Shown here one piece after another: positions 16,806 to 27,030 of a stretch of 64,000 nt of DNA. This DNA comes from Pardosa pseudoannulata (lineage: Eukaryota > Arthropoda > Arachnida > Araneae > Lycosidae): the NCBI GenBank assembly GCA_032207245.1, contig CM063506.1, positions 22,279,944 to 22,343,943 on the forward strand. Direction: 5' to 3'. The position numbers and the translations under genes were made by a program. Below the pieces are notes generated by a model. The model did no database searches, was not told the origin of the DNA, and saw nothing but the letters and a program-made list of their open reading frames with translations. Numbering within the stretch: position 1 is the first letter of the stretch; every line of letters begins with the position of its first letter.

Positions 16806-16854
16806 CCCATAGAGTCCCATGTTAAATTTAAGGTTCACTAACAAATTCGTAACA

Positions 16855-18210
16855 ATATGTATTTCTTGCAGAGATTTTCTCCAAACTGAGAACTTTAACT
16901 CTTTCTATAGTTATTGCTAAATTTTTTCCTGAAATTAATCTTTTATTTTCGTACTTTGATTCCTCGTATCAGACCGTTTACCATGATGGGTGAAAACACT
17001 TCGTGATAACATCAATTTGATTTCCTCAGGAGGGATTTTTGCTCCTGATTATGTACATCTATCGCAGTGAGAGGACATTCAGACCCACAAATTTATCCCG
17101 ACTATTATCTGGGTGTACGGGGAATGTTTAGTGTGGTTATCTGATTTGAAATCCGCACCCTGTGATTCTAGACCGATAACTAGTAAACCATCTTGCACCG
17201 AGTGGTTAGCAATCTATTAGTAGTCTAAGTTATGAACTTTACCCATTTCCAATAACCAATTTTTCCAATGTTTATGGGTTAACCAATATTTTACCCAAAT
17301 AACCAGGTCATCATAGAACCTAAAAAATTTTATCAAACCATTTTAAGATTCTACTACATGTAGATAAATATAAGATATTAAAAATCTAGAAAACTCAACA
17401 TTCTTGAAAAAATCTAACGCATTGACATTGAAAATATTCTGTTTAAAAAATTGTCAATAATTTAACAAAATATCACTCAAATATGGTCTTAATATATTTT
17501 AAGCAATAATAGCGAAAAAAAATAAAAATAAAAGACTTTCTTAGAAATAATAAAAGTTTTAAAATTTTAATTTAAAATATTAACTAATTATATTTATAAA
17601 TATTATAGAATTCATCATACTTTAATTTATATACCTAAATATTTAAATTGAAATATAACTAAAATTGCTTTAAATAGATATTTTCCATACCTTCCTGGAA
17701 AATAATTTTAAAAAACATTTAATTATGTTTACCATTCTCATTGCTAAAAAAAAAAATTCTTGAACATTATATTATTTTAGTTTTAAAAAATTAGTGTATA
17801 AAATCAACTCTATAATTAGAATAGTAATTATTTTTTCGAAAAATTAATATAAATAATATAAAGTTTTGTTAGGAGCTTATCTATTTTTAGCTCAAAATAA
17901 TAATTGAGACAGAATCTTAAGTTACAAATCTGGTAAAGTAAACATAGAGAATTAATTAAATATTCTTATTATGGATGGCTTACGCATTTAACTAATGAAA
18001 AATTTCATGTAGAATAACAAAAATATAAATAAAAGAATAGTCAGAAGAAGTTTTGAATTTTTTCATATGCGAGTTTATGTAATGTCGATTTATGAAAAAA
18101 AGCTATATTTGAAGATTGTCAAATACACTTCCCTATTTTAAAAGTAAAATAGTAAAATTCTAATTGTAAAGAATGCAAAAGAAGATATTTCTTAGCTATA
18201 AATGCTGTAT
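16855..18210. other. Very AT-rich spacer
   Basis: Long AT-only stretches between 17330 and 18180. No gene, terminal repeat or coding remnant supported. Confidence 0.5.
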
Positions 18211-18329
18211 TTAACCTCTTGCCTTATGAATCGAGCGACGATTGTGTGTGCCACTTTCGATGAAAGCTTTTCTCATGCGTCGTGACCAGAAGCAGTCTCA
18301 TTGCGGGCTAAATTGTGAGCAAACCAATG

Positions 18330-18732
18330 AACATTAATAGGACTGCATTTCATCGCTAATACATTGCTCTGCTTAGCAATTTGTTTCAGTTTCAACAATT
18401 TCCCAAAACTTTTTGTCAAATATTGCATGTAAAAAGTCTAACTTTCCACTGTTTTCATTTAACTCACCTGTAGACGTTACTTTTATGCCAGGAGTTTCTG
18501 TATACTTCCATATCTTCGGTTGATTGCGAAATCCATCGTTCTGATGATTTATTCCTGATATTTACTTCTTCATTAGTATCGCTTTCATCACTAATTTTTA
18601 CACGCGTTTTTTACAGGACAAACTACAATGCTATCTTCAGATGTATCCAAATCGGTATCTGTTTCAGTTTCTAAGGTGTAATCAGGACACTTTCCAGCAC
18701 CGTTATTAGTATCAATTTTCATTTTTGCCATT
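18330..18732 (-). pseudogene. piggyBac transposase N-terminal fragment
   Basis: On the minus strand from about 18732 a frame starts MAKMKIDTNN and is acidic (ETETDTDLDTSED). After a frameshift it continues, and a further frame gives GELNENSGKLDFLHAIFD and KKFWEIVETETN. The last part matches the conserved start of the piggyBac DDE domain, where a TG-x-L...PLDFF-x-LFFD...IVxETN pattern is usual. Everything beyond, including all catalytic Asp residues, is missing. It is broken by frameshifts and stops. Confidence 0.72.
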
Positions 18733-18899
18733 AGGTTAAATTTTTAGATTTTTTTAAAGAATTTCTTAAGCACCAACAGTTAATTATTTATTGCATATAA
18801 TATAATAGTCTATTGCAATTACGTCTAAGAATTAACGACCAACTCTTATATTGCAACTGAAACAAACAATAACGCAAAAACAAAAACTTCATCGCCTAA

Positions 18900-19062
18900 A
18901 AACAATAACATGTCTGACACGAGCTTTTCACTTTTGGCCAGAAAGAATCATCACGTGTCTGACACGAGCTTTTTACTTTTGGCCAGACAGAATCATCACG
19001 TGTGTGATACGGGGTTCTTATTTTACGCACAGCAGTACGATCACGTCTCCCATACGTTGTTT
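18900..19062. repeat. Subterminal direct repeats of the piggyBac-like element
   Basis: There are two close copies of an approximately 51-bp unit (CGTGTCTGACACGAGC then TTTTGGCCAGA) and one degenerate copy (CGTGTGTGATACGGGG). They sit just inside the right terminus, where subterminal transposase-binding repeats are expected. The frame at 18851-19078 only translates this repeat. Confidence 0.85.
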
Positions 19063-19409
19063 TAAGGCAAAGGGTTAACTAAATAAGAATGTAGCTCTGC
19101 ATGAATAAATGATAATTTTAAATAAATTTAATTGGGACGTTCTACAAAATAGATGTCTAGTATTTACTTGGAAATGCAAAGTTGATGTTAATTTTATTTA
19201 AAAATTTATTTATAAATTTATATTTTAAAATGTATATTGTAGAGTACGATCTTAAATTATTTTAAAGCTATAAGATCTATATCAAATGTGTGAGGTCAAA
19301 TGGGTCAGTCAATATGTTCGCCAACTAAAGGACGCATTGTAGTTACTATTTGTAAATATTTTATAACGTGGAAGCTTCTTGACATTTTTCTTGGATTCTT
19401 TTGAACCAT

Positions 19410-19486
19410 CCCAACTCGGGCTCCAAACCCACAACCCTCTAGTTACGAGAACTTTGCCTTTGCCGACTGACCTACCGCTGCTCACG
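19410..19486 (-). mobile_element. SINE1 head fragment
   Basis: The reverse complement gives the SINE1 head, with GTAGGTCAGTCGGCAAAGGC and TGTGGGTTTGGAGCCC in place of the A and B boxes. The body is missing. Confidence 0.75.
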
Positions 19487-20576
19487 TGTAAACATAGTAA
19501 CGAAAGTTAAAACTTACTGATGGTTTAAGTTATTTTCCATGATTTCAGTCGAAATACCCGCCGAAAAATAAAAATTATGTGTGAAGCTCACAGTGTTATC
19601 TCAATATTATGTCATCTGGATTGACAGCATAAATGTCAATCCAGCTGACAAAATTATAAATCTTGGTAGATGCTCCAAAATTTGGTTGATTGTTTATAGG
19701 ATAACCAAATACTTTCGTTAAAAAGGAAAAGTTTTTCCGAGAAAGCATACGAAATCTACAAACTATACTGTGACTGTCCCTAAAGAGAGAGCTAAGTATT
19801 AATGAGTTAAACATGTTCCAATGATAAAACGGAAACGTAGTGAATGGGGTTTCTCAAATATTTATAAATCACTTGGTATAAACATTTTGTTTAATTACTT
19901 CACAATACGCTCTAAATTTGAAATAAAAAAATCTCAAATCCTTGTGATAACTTATAATTATTGGATAATGCAAAGGGTTAATGTTGTCATAAATTTGTCA
20001 TAATATTTGCCTTTGGTACTAAACAAATAGCCTTTTAAGTTCGTTACATAAAAATAAACAAGGCCATAACACGTCGCTAATCAATTCGTACCTGGCATGT
20101 AATTATTCATTTCATACAAGTCAACAACACGTTTAATTAAATTCTAAATAATTAATACCAACACTCACAAAAGTAACAATGAACGTTTCACGACCACTAA
20201 TTACGCAAACCAGTCAATCGTTAATAAATGAAAGCGCATAACATTGTTATTAATGAACAAAAGAGTTTCGAATTATGCCTGTCTGTTTAACGATCAGAAA
20301 CAATACTTCAGGGCTTAATACAGACGAATGTAAATAAACTGTTTGCTGTGTAGTACTAGATATTTATTATTAGCTTCGAGGAATCATTACTACAATTCAA
20401 TGTTTGAAAGTGTTGTTGTGCACTTACTTAAGGAGTTTTACCATTCTTAAAATGTTCAAATTATGTATTTATAATATTACTATCTACATTCGATGAAACA
20501 AAAAACTTGTTCCGAAGGAAAATCAGCAGTGTACAAACTATATTTTAGCGTTAATGGGTGAAATAACAGATGAATG
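19487..20576. other. Spacer with one orphan piggyBac-type end
   Basis: The reverse complement of 19963-19981 reads TTAACCCTTTGCATTATCC, a good piggyBac-type terminus. I found no partner end to its left. No gene elsewhere in the stretch. Confidence 0.4.
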
Positions 20577-21110
20577 AGGCGGTAGCTCAGTAGGGAAAGT
20601 CAGCAATCTAGCAAATGAAGGTTTGCGGGTCCGAGGGTTAAGCCAGCCTGAGATCAACTGTGTTATTTAACCCCTTGAGGACCAGCACGTAAATGCTATA
20701 CGAGTCGACCGTTGTGAAAACCGTTGCTGTTTAAGCCATCTAGTAATTAAATCTAGCATTTAAAAATTAAAATAAAACGTTCAGATCTCCTATTACGCAT
20801 ACGTGATGCTGGTCTCTCAATACCAACCGGAGATCATCGCGTGGCGGCAACGCTGGACTGATGAGAATGAAATCGCTGCGTCGCTTATACGAGACGTTGG
20901 TCGCGATGGGTTTAATAGTGACTGGTGTACGTAAAATAAGTTTATGGTCTTATTGTCTTTCAGGTTACCAAACGATACGTCTGAGTAAGGTAGGTCAAGC
21001 CTAGCGGTCTTCTGATCGATCCCTGCTTTTAAATCAGGAGGACACACTGTGAGTGAAATCGTTTTTTCACTCTTAAGGTGCTCTTGAAAAAACAAAAGCC
21101 GAACCCTTTT
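20577..21110 (+). mobile_element. SINE1, split by a TTAA MITE
   Basis: The head is at 20577-20666 (GGTAGCTCAGTAGGGAAAG) and the body/tail at 20916-21110 (GTCAAGCCTAGCGGTCTTC, GATCCCTGCTTTTAAAT). They are separated by a 249-bp MITE. The break falls exactly at the TTAA that intact copies carry in the stretch GTTCGTTAAAGGTGACTGG. Confidence 0.85.
20667..20915. mobile_element. TTAA MITE inside SINE1 (249 bp)
   Basis: The left end TTAACCCCTTGAGGACCAGC and the right end reverse-complemented TTAAACCCATCGCGACCAAC are alignable. TTAA borders both sides (20667-20670, 20912-20915). Internal words GACCAGCA and CACGTA recur in inverted orientation near 20800-20816. No coding content. Confidence 0.82.
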
Positions 21111-21599
21111 GCGAGTAGCCTCTGACTCACAGACTTGGCTTGTTCAAGTGGCATTAGTAACAACGTAACACAATGATAGACGGTGTTCGAAATTTGAGAG
21201 ATATTAAGTAAATATATAATGTACCCGAATTATAGGAAAATCAGTATCTTCAACAATATGAAATTTAAACTTACAACAAAAGGTTATGTAGTTATTGAGG
21301 AATTTATCATTGAATAGGGATAAAAAATAAACAGAAAAAGAGATAAAAACCAATAGAACCCTATCGGTAACATTTTACTACAGTAAGAATAAATAGCTAC
21401 TTATTTCTTTAACAAGTGTCGTAGCAGGTATAAACATCCACTACAGAAGACATTTTCAGGCCTACAATCTACGGATACTGGAATGTCCGACTGCATTCTA
21501 TCTGTCACGACATATTCCAGCTAAGCGTAAGTTAAGTGTTTAAAGGTATGAGTAATAATTTTTAGCATTTTGATTACTGTTATTTTTAAAGTACTTTCT

Positions 21600-22035
21600 C
21601 CGAGAAGGATTTTAAACCAATTAAATAAACAAACACTCGCCATTTTCAATTTGTAAAAGTTTGTAGCCTTTTCATTTAAAGCAATATGTCCCGGTTTCAT
21701 AAGCCCTCGAGAAGGAAAACAGTAAATAATAATGCTCTTGACCAAAATGAAGTTGGACGAAAAATTATGGGACTGAATAATAATTTTCAGACCAGTTAAA
21801 CAAACAAACATTCGCCGTTTTCTATTTTGTGTGTGTGTTAAACGGTAGACGAATGATTGGGATTCAGTTTTACATTATCGGAGTTCGTTGGGTGAAACCC
21901 CACTGCTGGTGTCAAGGTTTGTAGCTTTTTTATTGAAAGCAATAGGTCCCAGTTTCATTAGCCCCCTAGAAGGAAAACAGTAAATAATACTGCTCCAGAC
22001 CAAAATAAAGTTGGACTAAAAATCGTGGGACTTAT
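21600..22035. repeat. Diverged tandem duplication carrying a SINE2-like insert
   Basis: A unit with CAATTAAATAAACAAACACTCGCC and GAAAACAGTAAATAAT blocks occurs at about 21601-21780 and again at about 21785-22035. The second copy is interrupted at about 21835-21916 by a tRNA-like segment with a B-box-like GTTCGTTGGGTGAAACCCCAC, similar to a SINE2 head. The duplication predates that insertion, since the first copy lacks it. Confidence 0.75.
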
Positions 22036-24015
22036 AAATAGAACAACATTGAAAAATTAAAAAGCAAAGGAACATATTAAGTATATTTCAGTATATGGAA
22101 ATAGATTAAAATACATAGTGCTATAAAAATTTTCACTAAGTTAATATTCTATAAAATACTGAACTTTATTATAAGATATTTTGTATCTCAGAAATACGAA
22201 AATTAAAGCTTTTAAAAACTATGAAGAGAATAAACTACTCGCAGAAAATATCAATATGGAGACATTATAAAGACGTTATATGTGGGCACCGTCGATTATT
22301 TGGGGGTTCATGTGTGTATATATATCTTAACAAAAGATAGCAAATCTCGTAAAATGTTATATAGTATAAAATTTAGTAATTTCTTCAGGAAGTCTTCGTT
22401 TATGGTCAAGTAACAAGAAAAGGGTCGTTTTGTCCCCAAGCTGTCATTTTATGATCTATCGCATTTTTAGTTTTTCTATGGTCTTGATAATACTTTTTTT
22501 TCATTTCTGGCACACGACTGGAATACATTAAGCTCAACTACGTTAATAATTACACCCTTGTGATTTATATGCTTTCTTATTTCAATATCTACACAAAATT
22601 GTATAAAATAGAAGACTAAAATTTACATCAAACACGGTACTGAAATTACTGTGTCTGTCACTTGAATAATTTTGCTGGAAAGAAGTCTATTTCTATGCTG
22701 AAATATCTCTTGATGAAAACCTTCTTGTACATAGGAAAATTGTACGAAATAAAGTTCCATAATAATAATCAAACTCAAAATGATTAAAATTATATAATAT
22801 TTAAAAAAAATCCAGTAACTTATATTTGATAATCAATAAAAAATGGCTCTCATTTTATTTGTAACACTGATATTTATGACTGTACAAGATTTCAAACCTG
22901 AATCTAAAATACTTTTATAACAATTTATGTGTTTATGTTATAAACTCACGGTTTCAAAAACAAATATTTTAAAATTACAGTATTGTCTTAATATAAATTT
23001 TTATTTTATAAAAATAACTTCATTTTTCTTATCTTAGTTTTAAACGGTTACATTACAGTGTAAACGTGTTTCAATTTTGACTTTCAATATTTTAATATTA
23101 TTGCCTCTTTGAAAAAACTGTTGCAGGATTTGGGGAAATTTTAAAAAATAATATATTTAAATAAAAAAGACAATCTGTTTATTCTAATTATACAGCTTAT
23201 CGTTTTGAGATATACCCAAAATAATTTATATGCATTATATTTAAAAAATTATAGCACAGAATGCAGATTGCAATTAAAATTGGAAATACACAGCTAGAAG
23301 TTATAAAAGTCCTAAATACAAAGCTTTTCTACTGCTAATCCGCCTTAAAATGATGTCAAAAGTCATCATTATGACGTGCCAAGTATGTGGAATTATGGTA
23401 CCAAATTCCCCTCTCTGACGACTTCTGACGTTATTATGACGCGGAAGTCGCATGTGCTCGACTTCCTCGACATATCTCGATCCTCAATAAGGTAGAACTC
23501 AATCTTGAGACTAATTGCTTAACATGCATTGTTTCAATACACGTTAATACGTCCATCTCTTCCTACTTTCAATGTTGTAGACTGGTATCATTAGTTTAGT
23601 TACATTACGTGCTTATTACAATCAGATATGTAGGTACAAAACTAAACGGTATAACAGTTTAAATGAAGAATATCAATGTTTTTGCTAATAGTTTTGGCAT
23701 TATATACGGCAGCGTTTACCTGCGTTATATTGAAATTTTTACTATATAACGTGCAAACTTCAATCAAAAGCACAAATAGGTGGTAAAAAAATTCTAAAAT
23801 ATGAAATTCCAATCTTCTAAAGCTAAGCGTTTTTAAGTTATACAATAGAAGTTCTTACGTACCGATGTCATGGTAAAACCTGCACAAATGTACTCAAGGA
23901 TAATTAACTTGAATATTTAAAGTTTCAGAGTGATAGTTTCTTTGTATGTATATACAAACGTAACACTGAAACTTATTAAAATTGATTAAAGCACAGCTAA
24001 AATGAGTATTTCTAT
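22036..24015. other. AT-rich spacer with a TGACG-rich patch
   Basis: No gene supported. Between 23345 and 23450 there is a cluster of TGACG/CGTCA words (ATTATGACGTGCC, TCTGACGTTATTATGACGCGG). These resemble CRE half-sites, but no promoter or transcript feature accompanies them. Confidence 0.4.
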
Positions 24016-24629
24016 TTACAACTAGATTTACGGACCGAGCCAATTTGACTCACTATATACGTTTGTTTTTAGTTAAGTAAGTAATAAAATGTATGTAAAC
24101 TTTCATTCCTCTTCCCCGCAGACCTCTTGATTTCTCATTATCAAATGTGGTATACCTATTCTCCCGGTTGGGAGCCAATTTGACTCATAGAATGGTTCAA
24201 CAGGGTTTAATGGTATAAAGAGACGACCCAAGTAAATATTTCACGAAAAGATTTTATTTTCCAATTGGCTGAAGAGCTAAGAAGTAAATATAGAAAAGAA
24301 GTCGAGAACACATCCATTTCAATGACAGAAATTCATGCTACTGACGCACGGAAGAATTGTCAAGTTCAACAATCATGCAAAAGAAACAAATGTAGAAACC
24401 GTTGTGCTAAATGTAATAGAATCGTTTGCGGAAAATGTGTTTCAAAAACGAATTTTATATGTAAAAAATGTTTTTCACGAATATTTTTATAATAGACATT
24501 TCATTTTAATTAATTTGGAACGATTTTCTTTGCAAAAAACTTCAATTTTCTTGTATGAGTCAAATTAGCTCACTTAGATATAATTGGCTTAAATAGGTAT
24601 ATGATTAGCAACCGTAAATCTAGTGTTAA
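24016..24629 (+). mobile_element. piggyBac-like deletion derivative (614 bp)
   Basis: The left end ACTAGATTTACGGACC and the right end reverse-complemented ACTAGATTTACGGTTG match over the first 13 bases. The right flank is TTAA (24626-24629) and the left is TTAC, one change from TTAA. A motif AATTTGACTCA/GAGTCAAATTAGCTCA occurs just inside both ends and again at 24175. The interior keeps only the transposase C-terminus. Confidence 0.82.
24265..24492 (+). pseudogene. piggyBac transposase C-terminal cysteine-rich domain remnant
   Basis: The 75-residue frame ends in a dense Cys pattern, including NCQVQQSCKRNKCRNRCAKC and CGKCVSKTNF followed by CKKCF. Paired CxxC motifs of this kind form the zinc-binding C-terminal domain of piggyBac transposases, which recognises the terminal repeats. 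The catalytic core is absent. The upstream residues (AEELRSKYRKE) are plausible linker. It is not a stand-alone gene: it lies inside a TTAA-type element and stops just before the right subterminal motif. Confidence 0.8.
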
Positions 24630-25060
24630 ATATGAACAGTAAAATTTTTTTGAGATTGCAATGCTTTTTTTACTTTGTGCAAGGAAGTAAAAATTAATTG
24701 TAGCACAAAAAATTAAAAGGTATCTAGAAGAGAATTAATTAACATAAATATATTAATAGTTCCTCTATTTTTTGGTTAATTATTCTAGTTTAATATTAAG
24801 TAGAATAATCTCAATAAATTTAAATATGTACAAATAATAAGTCATGTCTTCCAAATTATGTGTTTAATAAATGAAATAACATTTAAAAATTAATTTTAAA
24901 AGAAACATAGATGTATTTTCTTAACATATACACAGTTTTAAACATTTCCATTTTGTAATATTGATTTCATAGTAAAACCATTAACAGTAGGAAAAAAGCA
25001 AATATCTGTTAATTATTTTATTTATTAGAAGGATATAGAAAAAAAATATACTTAACTCAC
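24630..25060. other. AT-rich spacer
   Basis: Nothing recognised. The strong sequence change at about 25060 marks the start of the next candidate feature. Confidence 0.45.
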
Positions 25061-25484
25061 CTAAACAATCTGGCTATCCAATTCAACCCGGCTGATAGAT
25101 CGAAAAGAATCGACTTGACTTGTTACCGAACAAAGGTGAAAGAGTGAGATCGCTTAGTAGATATTTTCCGCTAACAGCACATTATAGGTCTCCCCCCGCG
25201 AGTAACAATTTTGATAGCTGAGGAATAACACTTCGATAATCTTTGCTACCGGCCACTTCATCATTTTCTACATGGTCGCCAAGGAATGTAAATGATCGCC
25301 AAAAAAGGCCATCAGCCGAAAGAGCGCTTAAGTGTTCTGTACTTCATAAAGGGATTCTTTGTGAAAAGAGATCTCTGCTCTAGAAAAAGCGTCGCGAATC
25401 GCTGGGGTCGAATGTTCTTAGCACTTATGAGAATTTGGCGATTGAAGGAGTGCCCGAATAGGAAACAACGGAGATTTATATAAA
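25061..25484 (-). promoter_or_regulatory. Candidate promoter plus first exon (or LTR), minus strand
   Basis: This is a compositional island of higher GC in AT-rich surroundings. On the minus strand it has a TATA-like TTTATATAAA at 25475-25484, about 400 bases of complex sequence, then a strong 5' splice-site consensus GTTTAG|GTGAGTTAAG with the boundary at 25061/25060. No long open frame is present, so it would be a 5' UTR or non-coding exon. A degenerate LTR could also give a TATA and a chance donor. No TG...CA ends or target duplication were found. Confidence 0.33.
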
Positions 25485-25558
25485 ATCAGGCTTTCTTTTT
25501 GTGGTCTGATTTTAGTCATATTTTTTAAAATTGTCAACATGTGAGTCGACTTAGGGGT

Positions 25559-25590
25559 ATTAACCCTTTGCCAGTGGAATATATTTGAGA
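25559..25590. mobile_element. Orphan piggyBac-type terminus
   Basis: TTAACCCTTTGCCAGTGGAA at 25559 matches the TTAACCCTTTGCC signature seen at other TTAA elements in this window. No partner end was found before the mariner at 25835. Confidence 0.45.
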
Positions 25591-25834
25591 AAAAGTGTCA
25601 AAACTTACTTAAATTCTCTATATTTTGTTCGTTATCATTATCAAAATGTTAGATATAGATTATGCTATAAAAAATACAAAATTTTAAACGAAATAACTAT
25701 ATTCAATATTTTCATATATATTGGACATGTTAATGGATTACAGTAGTTTTTGTTCAAATTATAGCAAAACGAATCAAAGGACATAATTTTAAAGACAAAT
25801 ATAATAGACTAATACAACAACATTATTATGTATA

Positions 25835-27030
25835 CGAGGGTGACTCTGAAATTTTTTAGATACAACTAGGTTTACAAAATTTTAGGTGTGTTCAAAGTAG
25901 ACTGCTTCAGCATCAATGCACTTTTGTAGCAGAATTTTCCACAGATTAAATGCCTCAAGCCATTAATTTCTTGGAATAGAGGAATAAATACCTTTACAGC
26001 ACATCAATCTGTTCTTACGAAGGAAAACGACGTCCACGTAAGTTCTTTTTTAGATTAAAGAATAACCAAAAGTCACACATAGCTAGATCAGGTGAACACG
26101 GCGGATGTTCTATCACTTTAATTTGTTTTTGTTTAAGAAACTCAACTGCTTATCCGGCTGTAGACATTTAGTGGAAAACATTTATTGGTATACCAGTTTG
26201 CTGCTACTGTCTTCTGTCTTTCAAATTGATGGCCTTGACCAATCCCGTACTTTTGAAGAAAACGGCATACATCACTTTTTTCAGTGCGCTTTGTCCTTTC
26301 CCCATTGTCGGCGTGGGATCATCTTTATTCATCATCATCATCAAGACCCATACTTTTCTTTCTTGACATGTTAGAACGTCAAAAAACGGTATGTACGTTT
26401 TATCACCAGTTACAGTTTTAGGAATGATGCGGTGGCCACCATCATTTATCAAATTAAGAGTTTCTTTACTGATTCTGACACGCTCCCCATCTTAGTGTTC
26501 AGCTAGATTATGAGGAACCCAACGGCAAACTAATTTTTTCATGTGTCATTTTTCATTAAAAATTTTGTGTATGGCTGCGGAGCAATGTTACGTTCCTTCT
26601 GTATAGTTTGATAGGTACAGCGATTGTCATCCATTAACATTTTTTGTATGGCAAACACATTATCCGGGATTACTGCCTTCCTGTGTATTCTTCATCCTGA
26701 AGGAAATTGCGACCTCTGCTAAATTCTTTCAACCATCTGAATACAGTAGCACGAGCTGGAGATTCATCACCAAATGCCAACTGCAACCGTTGAAAGCATT
26801 CTTATTAATTTAATACTGCTTTAATATCGTAAAAAATCATAGCGTGAAAATGTTCTCACGCCAACTCCATTTCTCTTCTCTTTAAAATCTATTCTACGCT
26901 AAACAAGTTGAAGTAAGTCAGTAAAAAACCGTCTCCTGTGTTAAAATACTTTGTATTTTAAAGTTAAACCGTTATTTTTATTTTATAAATTCTTGTTGCG
27001 CGTATCTCAAAAATTTCAGAGTAACCCTCG
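25835..27030 (-). mobile_element. mariner element, both ends present (1196 bp)
   Basis: The left end CGAGGGTGACTCTGAAATTT and the right end reverse-complemented CGAGGGTTACTCTGAAATTT differ at one of 20 positions. TA dinucleotides flank both sides (25833-25834, 27031-27032), as expected for Tc1/mariner target duplication. The interior carries a transposase remnant on the minus strand. Length is near the usual 1.2-1.3 kb of a full mariner, so little has been deleted. It is inactivated by point mutations and small indels. Confidence 0.95.
25850..26870 (-). pseudogene. mariner transposase pseudogene
   Basis: It starts at an ATG at 26870 on the minus strand (MELA). In order, through frameshifts and stops, it shows: the HTH region (QRLQLAFGDESPARATVFRW, then GRNFLQDEEYTGRQ); WVPHNLAEH; VTGDKTYIP with the first catalytic Asp (26204-26452 is the longest open part); and HPPCSPDLAMCDFWLF with the third catalytic Asp and the mariner signature. 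The segment that should carry the second Asp (an H-D-N-A-like motif) is scrambled around 26170-26220. A DD34D enzyme of the mariner family is inferred; it cannot be active. Confidence 0.9.

Larger units (their letters stand above)
16326..16854 (-). mobile_element. Solo LTR (529 bp) with 4-bp target duplication
   Basis: The ends are TGTTACGATATTC and, in reverse complement of the right end, TGTTACGAATTTG, giving TG...CA with an inverted terminal match. It is flanked by ATAT at 16322-16325 and again at 16855-16858. Read on the minus strand it has a TATA box (CTATATAAGG, about 16615-16624) and a downstream AATAAA near 16385, the layout of U3-R-U5. No internal retrotransposon sequence is attached, so it is a solo LTR. 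The upstream (U3) side holds clustered TTGGCGA/TTGGCAA words. The 4-bp duplication fits Gypsy-type integration, but the superfamily is inference. Confidence 0.9.
18211..19078 (-). mobile_element. Internally deleted piggyBac-like element (868 bp)
   Basis: The ends are TTAACCTCTTGCCTTA (18211) and, reverse-complemented, TTAACCCTTTGCCTTA (19063-19078), both with the TTAA target. The right end carries two near-identical copies of a motif containing GTCTGACACGAGCTTTT and ACTTTTGGCCAGA (18908-18990) plus a third, weaker one: a subterminal direct-repeat array. The interior holds a broken transposase N-terminus on the minus strand (next entry). Confidence 0.88.

Noticed and set aside
23345..23450. 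CRE-rich promoter
   Set aside because: Several TGACG words occur, but no TATA, initiator, exon or open frame accompanies them; kept only as a note on the spacer.
26105..26374. Plus-strand frame with a His cluster
   Set aside because: It is the antisense of the mariner transposase pseudogene.
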